NCBI GenBank assembly: GCA_019614645.1
Contig: JABWDB010000019.1
Location: 480,501-544,500 of the forward strand
DNA from: Stratiolaelaps scimitus
Lineage: Eukaryota > Arthropoda > Arachnida > Mesostigmata > Laelapidae
Reading direction: 5' to 3'
DNA: 64,000 nucleotides
Shown here: positions 1 to 12,500 of the stretch, piece after piece
Layout: each line of letters opens with the position of its first letter
Position numbering within the stretch: the first letter of the stretch is position 1
Translations under genes and position numbers: made by a program
The notes under the pieces: model-generated
Databases searched by the model: none
The model's input: only the letters and a program-made list of their open reading frames with translations
What the model was told of the DNA's origin: nothing

Positions 1-484
1 CACAAATGCTATCTAATTACTAATTACGACTCGTGTTGCTCCCCTAACAACGCTTTTCACTAATAACAATAAACTGGTTATAATAATAATAATAATTATT
101 ATTATCTGCACTATGCAATTGTACTGCTGATCTCAGCTAGTGACACGACAGTTAGGAAAGCATTATAGCGCAAGTTGACAAGTTGGGCATTGCCGAGAGA
201 GCGATAGTCCAAGAATAAATGAAGAGAAACCCGTCAAAGATTGAAGCAAAAATGGGTGAATTTATCCACTTTAACGTGGTACAATGCTAGCCTCAAGTAC
301 AACGTCTATTCTAGTAGTTTTAATTAGAATGCACTGTCCACGCAATAGTTCAACGATACTCGATCGGTTGACTACGAAAAAAACGTCTGACAGTACATAA
401 GTCTCCTATGCACTCTAACACAGATCGATTGTCTTCTAGTGCAATTAACAGAAAATCGAACAAATTACACAAATCGATGCACAT

Positions 485-502
485 ACACACACACACACAC
501 AC
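485..502. repeat. (CA)n microsatellite
   Basis: An uninterrupted alternating AC run of 18 bases. It generates false Thr-His frames on one strand and Cys-Val frames on the other. Confidence 0.9.
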
Positions 503-1691
503 GCACATAAACACGAATACGCGGTTACGTATAACCAGCGAATTCATGCATCGCACGCTCTCAGAATCACCTGCAGTATATTCGAGAGGCGACAACAAGC
601 TTGTATTGTGCATCCCGGGTATCGCTTCAAGTCCGCACAATATCAACTACTATCAGACTGATCAGATGCGTGAGCAATCACCATTAGTGCTACCCAAAAG
701 TCCATTAATAATCCGATAACAGTGTGCGATTTTGCGCAATTTAACTATATTGCGCCATGGTTGGCATGATACAGTGTTCTTCTTCTTCCCAGTGAGTAGA
801 AGCACCTGCCAATCAGCTGGTTGAACGATTCAACGCCTTGATCAGACGGTCACACAAAACCTGATATAGAGTTATGATTGGTGGAGCCGATGCAGCCCAT
901 CGGTAACGACAAAAAAAAAACCATGCAAAATAATAATAACAATCCCAGTATTTGGCTGAGTACACGCGGTTCGGCCGGCCGCTTCCACTCGAAATTACAC
1001 GAGGGTAATTTCCGCAGTGAGAGTCGCTTAACGATAATAACTCCCTTCGTAACAATAGGGTCCCTCGAGGCGCTACGGCCGTCTTTGGCGTGACGGGCAG
1101 ATATCGATCACCTGGCGATAATTATCTTGTGCCTGCACTGTATCCGTTCGCAATTTGCTGTCAGTGTATTAGGTGTCATTACTGCGCCAGAAGAAATAAA
1201 ACACGTCTCAAACTATCTCCAAAAAAAAATACACTCGAAAACAATGACAATCAAAATTAGAATAATGCCTATGTGTACCACGTAGGCATAAACGAATGTG
1301 TGTCTATGCCCCGAGCTTAATCGGAGACAACGCGCGGATTCTCGTTGCGTCACGCTTGTTCGTTGTCGCCAAAAACAGCGATGTCGAAATGGGACGGCTG
1401 ATAGTCCATTCGTCTTTGTTCGCCTATTTTGAAGGCCACGAGGTTGAGTATGTACGTGCTGCAAAATACTGTACCTCCACATTCACTGATATTCGCTATG
1501 CATAGTATTATTGTAGCCATTAGAACATGCTTCCCTCTGGACGACCGCCTTACCTGAACGAGGTTGATGTAGGTGTCCATTACTGACAGGCGATATCATC
1601 GGAGTGGCGAATTTCTGCGCGTACATTTGTTGCTTGAACAGCAACAATCGTGGTAAGATAATAGCAATAATTACGCCGGAGGATACAGATA

Positions 1692-1693
<2 letters not shown>

Positions 1694-1722
<29 letters not shown>
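1694..1722. repeat. (TA)n microsatellite
   Basis: A perfect TA dinucleotide run of about 29 bases. It produces the artefactual Tyr-Ile repeats seen in translations of this area. Confidence 0.95.
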
Positions 1723-1725
<3 letters not shown>

Positions 1726-1907
1726 TGTGTAGGGTGTTCCTGGCTGTCTCGCTTGCCGCAATGGGGGTTTTGGCTGGTCGGTTACTAGGAGCCTGCCGGG
1801 TGCATAGATATACCATTGAGTAGATAGGTGTCACATACGCCGTATACGGTACGAAGAAATCTGTATTAAATATAAATAGTGTCCGTAGGCGCGGTGCCGC
1901 AACATGT

Positions 1908-1911
<4 letters not shown>

Positions 1912-1941
<30 letters not shown>
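1912..1941. repeat. (TA)n microsatellite
   Basis: A perfect TA run of about 30 bases, only about 190 bases from the previous TA array. Confidence 0.95.
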
Positions 1942-1943
<2 letters not shown>

Positions 1944-2139
1944 CCGCTGCCGTTATCGCTGGCGTCGACGACCGACAATGAAGTCCTGTGCGCGTACTAA
2001 CACCACCCAGGGCAGGCCACGGCAAAGCAGAAGCAGGCCAAGCCAGGGCGAGCTAGGCCTGACTTGACGGCAGACTTATCTATCATTGTTGTCCTCGTTG
2101 TTGTCGTTGTCGTCGTTTCGCTTATGGTTTGTGTGGTCT

Positions 2140-2164
2140 GTACACCACCCTGAATGTGGTGTAC
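2140..2164. repeat. Short perfect inverted repeat
   Basis: Two 9-base arms (GTACACCAC and GTGGTGTAC) are separated by a 7-base loop. The hairpin could form in DNA or RNA, but arms of this length are expected occasionally by chance. I infer no function. Confidence 0.6.
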
Positions 2165-2554
2165 ACCGCCCAGCCCCCCGGGGGTTTTGCTTCTTCTGTC
2201 GCCAGCTTCGGTCAGAAGCAATCACTGGAACAGAGCAATGGTCTCCTGAGCGCCCTTCCCGCATCTCCTTCAATTTCGTTCAGCCTTTTGGCTGGATTTT
2301 ATTGCTCCACCAAACGATTTGCATACGGTAGATTCATTCATTAATTTCAGTGTGGCCAACGCATGCGTGAGACACACAGTAACACACGCACAGGGACGAA
2401 GCCATATTCTCTAGAAAATAAGCAGCAGCTGTAGCAGGAGTCAGTCAGCCGTCGAACGATATGCAATATGCCTCTTGTGCTATACATATATTAGCTATAT
2501 TAGGCGTCGTCCAGATACAGCAAAACTAATCACAATAATGATAATAGTCTTAAG

Positions 2555-2687
2555 CATTATTATATTGCTATTATTATTAATATTAATATTATTATTATTA
2601 TTATTATTAATTATTATATTGATATTATTATTATTAATAATATTATTATCATTACTATTCTATTAGTAGACATATTATTATTATTAT
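2555..2687. repeat. (AAT)n-rich low-complexity tract
   Basis: About 130 bases made almost wholly of ATT/TTA triplets with small interruptions. The translated run of Ile and Leu across it is an artefact, not a membrane protein. Confidence 0.9.
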
Positions 2688-5600
2688 CTTCGATAGAATT
2701 TATAGGAAATACATGTCTGTTTCGCGCGGTCGCGTTATGCCCACCCGTGATGTGGTAGTTAATTCCACGGATCGTTTAATAATTGTCTAGTTTCCGAACG
2801 ACCCGAAGCAGTGGCGATTAGTTTCCATCGAGATCAACGCCAACTATTCGCTATTCGTCAGCCAGAGCGGCTGACGTATGGATCGAATTCTTGTTGTCCC
2901 TACAAACGCGAGCAGTTCGTTCGTTAGTCGTGCGCATGTATAGCACATATGATATGGCGAGACAACAGTGCCGCTGTCAGACGCGTTACACGAAGCGCAT
3001 TTGCGAATTTCGTTCGGATCCATTCGACGACAGTTGTACGGCCGACACAGGCCTAAACTTATCGGTGCGGCATCGCCGTCTGGGCGAGGTGTTCGTTCTC
3101 ATTGTGCGGCTCCATTCATCGTTATATAATAGCCGCGCTGGCAGTTCGATGCAGCTCCGCAACTCTGTGTGTGTGTGTCTCTCTCTCTCTGTCATTGGCA
3201 CAATTACTGACGATGTGTTCTTGCCCAGTGTGAGCACCAGTGTGAAGTGTCCTATCAATGAACGCTTGACCACCACCCGATCACTGAGCTGGAAGTCCTC
3301 TCACACACAAGAAGTATTGCTGCTGCTGCTGCTGCTGTAGTTGTCGTTGTTGTTGTTATTGTTGTTTCTCGGTTGGCTGAGAACGTCAGCCCGTGCGATG
3401 CGGCGCGACACGACGACACGCAGCTTTTGGCAGCGAGAAGTATCGAACCCGTCATAATCGTCGTCGTCACCATGACAGTCGTCGTTGAACAATGCACACG
3501 TGTACCGACGACGAGACGAGATTTGCCCAACCAAGCCGCCATTGTATCCCCGCTATCGGTAGCAAAATAATGGTCGACCGTCTAGTTGCGCTATGGTTGG
3601 AGAGCAATTTGAGCGATTTAAATCAACGGCAGTCGTTCTGCGACCGTTGTGACGCAATCGCTCTCATCAATGCCGATTGTTGACTTCTGCTGACAGAAGG
3701 TTGACACCACCAATTCTCAGTAGCGTTAATAACAGCCAATAATGGCGAGGACTGTGACTGCAACAGCAGCTCGAGCGATTGCAGAATCCGACCGGTAACA
3801 CTTATTGTGATGATTAAAATAAGGAGTTCTGTTCACCTATTCCATTCATAAAAGTCTGGTGGTGGCAGTTTTTTGATATTGCTGAAGTTTTCTGTGAGCG
3901 CCTTACCTCCGGCTCTCTGTGGGGGTACCTCGCCTCGTCCGGGCGCCGCAGGAGAAAGCCATCCACGGAGTGGCTTGCCTCCACCGGCCAACTGAGGAAC
4001 GACACAATACGGGAAGCCCGAGGGGAATTGGACTGATCGAGAAGAAAAAACAACGACAGAAATCGCCGCCCGAGCAGAAGCTCGTTTTTTACATATACTA
4101 TATGTATATATATAAAAAAAATTTGGCATACGTCATGATACGCTCCCTCCGTTGCAGTCGAGTCTCACTTCGTTAGGCGTCAGCTAAAAACGATTCTTGT
4201 CTCTAAGTTCCAACGCGCTCGTTGTATCTCGTGCCGAGGCTTGCTCACTCGCGTGGCGATTATTCTGATGTCCAAATAGCCTAGCTGGACTGGGCCGGCG
4301 GGGGCGAAGGACACGCGGCAAACAACTGGGCATTTTTCTATTATACTTTCTCATTGGAAGAAACTGCGCGCTCCTTACCTCGATTGTCAGCCGTTAGACT
4401 CACTTATGTCGGCGAGGAGACCACTGAGCAGAGTTGGGTTCGTCCGATTCAACCGACCGGAGGATAGCCTGTCGGAGCTAATATTTATCGTATACCAAAA
4501 TCTAGTGGATTCTAGGGGACGTGCTCATATCGAATTGTTGCAATGATAACGATGCAGCGACTGTGGCAAAAGCGACAAGAACAAAACATAAAAGCTATCG
4601 ATCGGTCAAACATGTTGCCCACTGCTCTCGGTTTGCATCTGATGGTATATATCCATATATACATAAATACCTTGCAAACGAAACCGCTTCACGGACGCAG
4701 ACACAGCCGTATATCATCAGCGATAAGCTGATGCAGGTGGGAAAACCGGTGTTAACGCTAACGTCGATACTGCAGTCTGCGGTCACCATCGACAATCCAT
4801 CAGCAGTATTCGATCTCATCTACAATTTCTCCCTCATTCTCGCCATCTCTCTCTCTCTCTCTGTCCCGTTCACCTCGCGTCGCTGCGATTGCGGGTGTTT
4901 GGCAATTCCTACACGATGTGTGATGTTTCCATTTGACACAGTGCGTGTGTTTGGTGTGTGTCTATGTGTGTGTGTGTGTGTATCTGGCCACATTCATCTC
5001 ATATTTCAGCGTTCATTTCGTCCATCGTCGAACTACGTCGATTGCTGATCGCTCCCGTTCTTCATATTGCAGTCCGCAATTGCTGGCCGTAATTACCATC
5101 GCAGTCGTACTCCTGTAGCAGTGCTTGTAATAATAATAGTTGTTGTTGTTGTTGTTGCTGCTTTAGGCGGTTGCCGCTAGAAAGAAGCTAAAAACGGTTG
5201 CGGCGAACCCAACCCCGGCCGGGGTTGACGCTGACAAGCGAACCTAGATCGAGGAAGGATTCATGGCGCTTCGACTCAGTTGCGAGACTCGATCGAATCA
5301 AGCTGCTCGCATTTACAGCCACTGCGACACGCAGGGCGTCACGGAGCGTCACACCGCACCAGCCGTGCCAGCTGCTTCACTGCGCCGCTTTTGAAGCCCT
5401 GCGGCTGCCGTTACTGCTGCCGCCGCCACCCCCAAGATATTATATAAGGCAAATTACTGTGACGTTATGCATCTGTTTGTACTTCGCTTCTCTTCTGCTT
5501 TTGCTACATACTGATGGATGCGGTTGTCGCTGCGCTATCAGCGTTCTGATATCATCGCCCTCATCGCCACCCCCAAAACTCATCCAGCATCATCGTCACC

Positions 5601-6020
5601 ATCATCTGCTGTGCTCTGGATCGGCTGTAGCTGCTGCCGCCTGCTCCGATTTGTTTGAACGTGCTTTGCTCGCTGTATGCGTGTGTCCACTCACATCACC
5701 GCAACAGCAGAAGGAGCTGTAACAACAGCAACAATGGAAATACGTGTTGACAAGAAGCGCTCGAAAAAGCGTTGTCTTTGCTACATATTGTTGCGTTGCG
5801 GTGAAGGCGTCACAGCGATTAGGATGCAGTCATCAGCGCCCGTGGTGATCGACACGACCGCGCCTCACTGCCGCTAACCTAAGAATCACAGGCGCAGCTG
5901 CTCGCGCCCCCTTGGTCTCTGCTTCACCTGTGGCAGCGTCGGACAGCAGCTGCAGACGGATGACAACGACAGCAGTTGCGGCAAATATTGCCTAGAAGAA
6001 CCTGCCCGCATGCGACGATA
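2688..6020. other. Gene-free stretch with triplet and dinucleotide repeats
   Basis: I found no reliable exon. The stretch holds (GT)n followed by (CT)n at about 3165-3190, (GCT)6 then (GTT)n at 3319-3367, (CT)n at about 4848-4861, (GT)n at about 4964-4981 and (GTT)n near 5140-5157. The open frame at 5198-5722 is rich in Leu, Ser, Pro and Ala from triplet tracts. It has no domain I recognise, so I treat it as chance. Confidence 0.5.
3319..3367. repeat. (GCT)n/(GTT)n triplet tract
   Basis: A short perfect GCT run passes into a GTT-rich run. Both strands stay open across it, which explains the overlapping Asn/Thr, Ser and Leu frames here. Confidence 0.85.
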
Positions 6021-6192
6021 AACGTTCGACACGCCGCAAGCGCCTTACACACAGCGGCACATAGCGTCGATGATCGCCTCGCTGAATGGAACGGCACCAA
6101 GCCGATCACGTAACAAGAGTTGTCTTGGTGACAAACTAGTTTTTAAGCGATGCCCCCATTGCGGTAAGCACCACCCTAGCGAGTGCACTTAA
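6021..6192 (+). other. Possible zinc-knuckle-like peptide remnant
   Basis: A 57-codon open frame, bounded by stops, ends with CPHCGKHHPSEC followed by Thr and a TAA stop. The spacing Cys-x2-Cys-x2-His-x4-Cys resembles a short CCHC zinc knuckle as found in some retroelement Gag proteins. I see no protease, reverse transcriptase or integrase on either side. The GGTAAG inside the motif also resembles a splice donor. This could be a Gag remnant, part of an exon, or coincidence. Confidence 0.15.
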
Positions 6193-9100
6193 GTGAGCAA
6201 GCACTCTACCAAGCAAGCGCCGATCTAGCAGCAACAGCTATGCAAGCAAAATTTCCCACAGCAATACATCCCACAGCTCAACGGAGCCATATGAAAGTTG
6301 CTGTTGAGGCTGCTGTTACCGCCGATGCGTGCGTTAAGCGGCATGGGACAGGAAAGGCAAGGAAGATATCGTGGATAAGCCAGCACCACCACTACCGCCA
6401 TTTGAGATGAAGGAGAGCAAATGTCGCGCAAAGTATGGAGGGGCTCCCGTATCAGGACGCCGGTTCGACCAACCGTTCGGCATCGTAGTGTCGGGGCTGG
6501 CAAAACGTTGAGTCAACGTGGAGTCCTTCACTCGTTCCTGTGGGACTTCGTTGGCGGCCCTCTCTCCCCTGAGCCGAATGTAGTGCTCAATAACCATACT
6601 GGTCCCATCTGGCAACGGCTGATCTTGATGCTGCGATTTCCACAACAAAAAAAAAAAAGACACGTCAAAAGCCTTGCTGACTCGGGCTTGTGCCACCGCC
6701 GTCCACTGCTGCCGTTTACGGTTCACCTGAAAGGACAAATGTCCACAGTGGCTGCCTGCCTACCTGGGTCCGGCGCCAACTTCTCCCGAAGATTGCGGCG
6801 TACTGCTGATGTAGCCCTGCTCAAAAACGCTCCTCGCGCCCTTTCTCGCCCCATCTCGCCGGGCTGATTGGCTCGACGCCGGATCGCTGTTCGTTCGCCT
6901 TGCGGGCCCTTATCAATCTTCTGGTGAATATTCCTGCTGGGTTTAAGCAACTAAATTTAACCAAACCCTTATATATTATATATTAACAAGATGGTTGTCT
7001 GGAATCACTGGAATTGTGCTGAAGCAGCCAGCTCAATGTATTCGCTCTGCTGAACAGCTAGAGTGTAATTGAGTAAGATATACCCACTTATCGCTGGGCA
7101 GCGAGGGCATAGCTTGCTCCATTATACTCTTCGCATCAACAGTCGTTGTGGAGTGCAGGGCGGAGTCGACGCCCAATTGGCGCTCTGCACCTTCTGGCTA
7201 TCTTCTTGCAGCCGGATCACTACGAGCGCAATGTACAATGCATCTCAAACGTCGCCGTAACATAAGTGATTCACTGAAAGCCACTTCAATTCATTTGTTA
7301 GAAAAACCACGAGGGTCTGACACGTCACGAGAATTATTAACACCTGATATATGTACATTGTTCGCTATTCACAGCCACAGCCTCAGAAGAGGTCACGATT
7401 GAGGTGGTGAAAAAGCGCGGGACACGGACGCCCGTTACCGCCCGTCTGTTAACGAACCTCAGTGGATTGGACTTCCGGCGTTGGATATGCACAGCTTGAC
7501 ACAATCTCGGCTTGTTCCAAACGTAATGTAACAAAGGGCGTCGCGGTAACAAAATCCTAGTTCTTCCAGCTCGATCCATTTGTGAAGGGATGTCCCAGGA
7601 AGACTAACAGGTGCCGGCATCTCAAGCGACTAAGATAACCTGCAGCGTTGACAGTTCAGGCAAATCTTACACAGGAGATCTTGGGGGAGGGGGGTCGGTC
7701 GATTAACCATCTGTCCACTACAAGCTATTGTAACACAGACGAGTGACGTGGTTTTATTATCGACAAGTGAGGTCGAATGTGCGAATTCGAAGGGCCAGTC
7801 AGTACCAGCCGTTACGACAACCAGATCTGTTGCCGTGCTAGAGGGCGGTTGAGCGATATCAAAACAAAAGAAATGCTTATCACATCTTCCTTCCTGTTAG
7901 TGGCAATGCGGCCGCTGTTCTGTGGCGAACTATTATACTAATGCACTATACCTATTGGAAACAACATCCCCCAGTCGCCGTTAACAAGCCCCGTCTAGCG
8001 AGTCCGGAAAATGATTATGTCTACTTCCCGCGGCATTCACCTACCTCGTCCGCTAAATCCTTCTCAACGCCTAACAGGATCTGGGCTATTCTGTATAGAT
8101 TCGTTTGATCAAACGAACTACCCAAACAGTTCGGCTATCCAGCACAATTCGATCGCTCTTTCTTTCACTACCGGCGCCGCAAATCCCCATCACCGCGCCA
8201 AGGCGTAGTGAGCCCTTAGATAACCACCACCAACTAACGTGAGGTGACTAACCACACCACATGGGCTGCGGCGGCGGCGGCTACCGTCCATGTAACGGTG
8301 TGCGTATGTATGCGTGGATGCCTCGTCATCGCCGTCGAATCGGCCCGCCTTTAATGTGCTGGCAACCGCGGTCGGCCCGCAATCCGCAGTTCGCTACGGC
8401 TTGGCGGCGTCCGGAGCTGGCTTTGGCTGCGCGACAAGTCTTGCGCAACAGCACGAGACGAGCGACAGGAACGGGAGCAGACGATCTAAGAGGTAGGAAC
8501 GCTTCAGGATGGCTTGTTGCTGTCACAGCTGCTGCTGCTGATGTTGACTACTTTGCGCGTAGACAGCAAATATTGCGGCCACCACCACGACGACTACTGC
8601 TGCCACTACAATTACCCCTATCAGACTACGGTGACGGTAGTGGCTAACATTTGTTGTAGTCGTTGTTGTTGTCGCCGCCGCCGCCGCTGCTGCTGCTACT
8701 GTTGTCACTGCAGTGACACCGTCAACAGCGAGTTGCGCTTGCCTTCAAATTCGCGCTTCGGCCATCGCGGCTGGAAAGGTGAGGTGCTCTGGGGACGGTC
8801 CATGAAGCCGTCTCTCTGAGCGGCTAGACACCGTAGCTCTTGTACGGTGCAAACCGGTAACGCTCGTAAGGTACGTGCATGTCCCGTGTCCCCTGATGGA
8901 CACTAACCGCCAGGATGGTTCTAACGCTGTTAAGAATGATCTGACACCGATTTACGACGCCTGCTGGTTAGATGATAATGCGAGTGTGTCTGCTGCTGCC
9001 GCTGCGGCAGGAACAGTTCACTGGACGGGTTATAGCTACGCGGTGACGACACATAATTTTATACGTTTGTAATGTATATATGCGATATAGATTGATGCAG

Positions 9101-9388
9101 AGCCTGGCGAACGGATGCGTTTGGCCGAATCTTGAGTCAGTTTACGGTAAGGCGGCAACTGTAGCCGGGAAACAGCGTCAAGAATCACAATAATATATTG
9201 TTAAAAATAATTCTCCTGTAGTGCTGGTCGTCATTGTATTCTAGTGGTCTTTGCTATAGTTGCTTATATAGAGCTCAACTGTTGTTATTATTATTTTTAC
9301 TGCCGTTTACGTAGACGATGCAGCTGTTACTATGGCGAGTCATTACGAAAATTCAATATCCTAATTGCACCAGCATAAGCAGAGGCAC
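6193..9388. other. Gene-free stretch
   Basis: I see no supportable gene. A poly(A) run of 12 lies near 6648. GCT/GCC/GTT triplet tracts at about 8518-8600 and 8650-8705 account for the overlapping low-complexity frames. The rest shows no repeat or motif I recognise. Confidence 0.5.
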
Positions 9389-9456
9389 AGAGAGAGAGAG
9401 AGAGAGGAATGAAACAAAAGGGTGAGACTATATATATATATATATATATACATATA

Positions 9457-9501
<45 letters not shown>
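9389..9501. repeat. (AG)n followed by long (TA)n
   Basis: An (AG)9 run at 9389-9406 is followed, after a short unique spacer, by a TA array at 9429-9501 with minor C interruptions. Compound microsatellites like this are typical of slippage-prone non-coding DNA. Confidence 0.95.
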
Positions 9502-9503
<2 letters not shown>

Positions 9504-12500
9504 GCTAGTTAGATGCGTTAGGGCAACACGCAGCTATGTTTCGCGTCGTACGAAGACGAAGACGACGGCTCATCGAGCCGAACACAAAGTAGCAAAAAGT
9601 CTGGCTGCAACTTTCAGCTTGCTGCGGCTTTCGAAAACATCTCCATCTCATAGGTGGTAGTAGTGGTAGTAGTAGTGTTTCATCGTCGTCGTCGTCATCG
9701 TCCAGCTCCTCCCTCATCTTCTTTTCCTTGATGCTGCTGTGCTCGTGGCCGGGCCGCAGGCTTCAGCCAATCCAACGTTGGCGCTCGACTGCGTGTAGAC
9801 AAACCCGTCGTTGTTGGCGTCATTCTCACTAGACAGCACCACAACAGCAGCAACAGCAACAACAACGGCTTTAATCCGCCTTGCGCCTGTATATAGATAC
9901 TTGGCCCATGGTACGCGACGCCATTTCTCCTCATATTGCCTCCCGCAATCTTATCCCTCCCCCCGTCGGCTTCGGATCTAATTACTATCAAGCTGTCCGC
10001 ACGGATGATAATGTTGCTGTGGCTGCCGCCGATGACGGCGCAAGCAGGACACACCGGTCTGGCATTGGGCCGCCTAAGCAGCCATCAGTGCGTTGTCTAG
10101 TGCTACCAGCAAGCTGTGCAGCAAGTAATGAGGGAACTACTGCCGCCGCGGCCGCCGCCGACAGAACGCAATGCAAACCAAAGGCAACGCAGCAAAAGCT
10201 GACCCCATATCGACCCCAGCGGACCAACCGAACGTCTCGTCCTCCATTGCTCGTGCCGTTCTCAGAGCGAGCCGGCGTCTCATGTCCGTTGACTTGTGTG
10301 CCTCGTCGGCTGGCGCGGTTGTCGAAGCTCTACGGAAGCGAGTTATCGTACGGTACGGTGACCACGAACGATAGCGAGGAATACAGCAATTTCGAATGGT
10401 AGTAGTACTAGTAGTGGTGGTCGTGGTGCGCGAATGATGATTCGCCCGAAGTGGCCCCTGCCAGTCAAAAGCCTCTGCTAAGTCAACGAGGTCAACGAAT
10501 TGATCTACGTCGAGCCAAACGCTTGTCGCTGTGCTGCGATACCAAGTCGACCACGGCTGTGTGATCCACTGGCGTTAATTGCTGTCGTGGCTGCTGTTGT
10601 CGTTGTGGTTACCCGTTTAGTGAACGGCAAACGTGGTGCAAACGCCGAACGGCCGATCAATCCATCGTTTAGCTTTAGCTGTAGCTGCAGCTGCAGCTGC
10701 TCTTATTTCCGGTCGTTAAAATCTATGAATCACTCGATTTTACGTCGTTTCTGTGCCAATACCTGGCCGATCTATCGTCGTTCTGCGGGAGACCGTAGTG
10801 CACTGCCTTCTCAGTTACATTTTGCTACAGAGGAACTGGGCCGTCTCGGTGGCAACCGACGGTGGCTTGCTAACCAATCTGCCGCAGGGGTTTATCTACT
10901 CGTTTGCAGCCGCGAATGACACTACGATCTTGAGTCAATGGTGAAGCAGCGTGGACATCAGCACAATATAATCGAAACACATGATAAATCTATTGCACTA
11001 CTTGCCGAACGCCGCTGTCGATGTGTACGGGGTGTGGCGTGCACTAAGCATGCGTTACTGACTATTATTAACGTCGCCATTAGCTGGACTCATTCGCGAC
11101 GAATTTCTGAAGACCGCTTCGAGTGGAACGAATTGAACATAAATCTCCCGACCGAAAGCTTAGTCTAATTGGTGTATGCGCGCGTGCGTGCGTGCGTGTA
11201 ATAATACATGCGCCTTGTCTGTGATCTACAATACATTCAGACAATATCACACTACAGCGTAAATGAAATGTTAACTCATAGTGTTCGAACACGTCTCACC
11301 CGAAGTTCGTGCCAGCGTGCCGCATTGACAAATATCGTTGTCTCATTCGCATCCGTACGGACACTCGTATCCATCAGCATTAGGCTGTCGAGCGTAGCAA
11401 CAACAAAAAAAAAGCGACGACATTTGTTGTTGAGTAGTCACGGGCGAAACGATCTTCAACTTGTTCTTGTGTAAGAATTCTACAATTTCGTCATACGAAA
11501 ACATGAATGTGTCTGTTTTGATTTTCCAGTCAATGGCGCGCCGACGAGACGACACTTTACGAAAGGCGATGACATCCGTCATCGACTCAATAATACTTAG
11601 TAAGCAAGAACTCCATTGCCGTCGACGCCCCGAGGAGTATTGATTGATTGGCTGGTTATAGAATAGCGGGACGGCAAGTTCGATCGGTCTGGCAGCGACT
11701 TCTGGTGATGCAACGCCAAGTGCCACCCTCTCGAACTTTCTGGTACCGAACGAATCCTGATAAATAAGCTGCTGCTACAATCCACAAGTCTAACGCAAGA
11801 TGATACATGGCGCCGTCGAAGCTAGTTGGCTGACTCGGTCAGCAGCTGCTACTTGGAATAATGCTTAAAATGAACAGCCTTAATGGGTATTCTTGCGTGT
11901 GTGTGTGTGTGTATGTGTGTTGGTGTGTGTGCTTGTACGTCTGTGTGTATAATAGATGGGCGGGCATGTTCGTCTGTGTGAGTTTCATGAAATTGCAAGT
12001 TCGCCGCATAGGTTAGCGAATGTATCACACTGTATGGCTGTGTAAGAATATCAAGTCAACGAACAGTAATTGGTGTATGGCCGTCTTACACGGGTGGGCG
12101 TTCACGACTTAGATTAAATCAAACAAAATCTTGTCACTCGTTCTCCTCGCCGACGAGTTGTCCCGTACCCACAAGTAGCAGCTTACCAATCAAGTGGACG
12201 GCCGCCGATTGGAGTCGTCCCAACATATTCATGATTGTGGATGAAACACCTACAGCTGTGGCTCGCCGTGGTGAAAACGCTCACGTGGAATAGCCGGGCA
12301 TAAATTCTACGCTATCGATTCTACTGGGCCACCTGTGGTCGATCGATGATGATAAGATCTACATCGAGACATCTAGCCAGCGCGCTCTTGTTTGTTTAAC
12401 AAGTACAAACGATTTAGTAATATATTACAATGGTTCTATGATCAGATAGAAATACAGATTCCGCATCAAATTATCATCTACCCTACTCAATTAGTCTGCT

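Larger units (their letters stand above)
1..2554. other. Gene-free stretch with simple repeats
   Basis: I see no supportable gene. The open frames here are short, overlap on both strands and are low in complexity. The stretch contains a (CA)9 run at 485-502, two (TA)n runs (1694-1722 and 1912-1941) and a small perfect hairpin at 2140-2164. The rest looks like unique intergenic or intronic DNA. Confidence 0.6.

Noticed and set aside
5198..5722. 174-codon plus-strand open frame
   Set aside because: It is rich in Leu, Ser, Pro and Ala from triplet-rich DNA. It has no recognisable domain and no start or splice context that stands out.
10753..10944. NLPQGF and ANDTTIL resemble reverse transcriptase motifs
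   Set aside because: The two motifs are only about 10 residues apart, where a real reverse transcriptase has tens of residues between them. No other reverse transcriptase motif flanks them.
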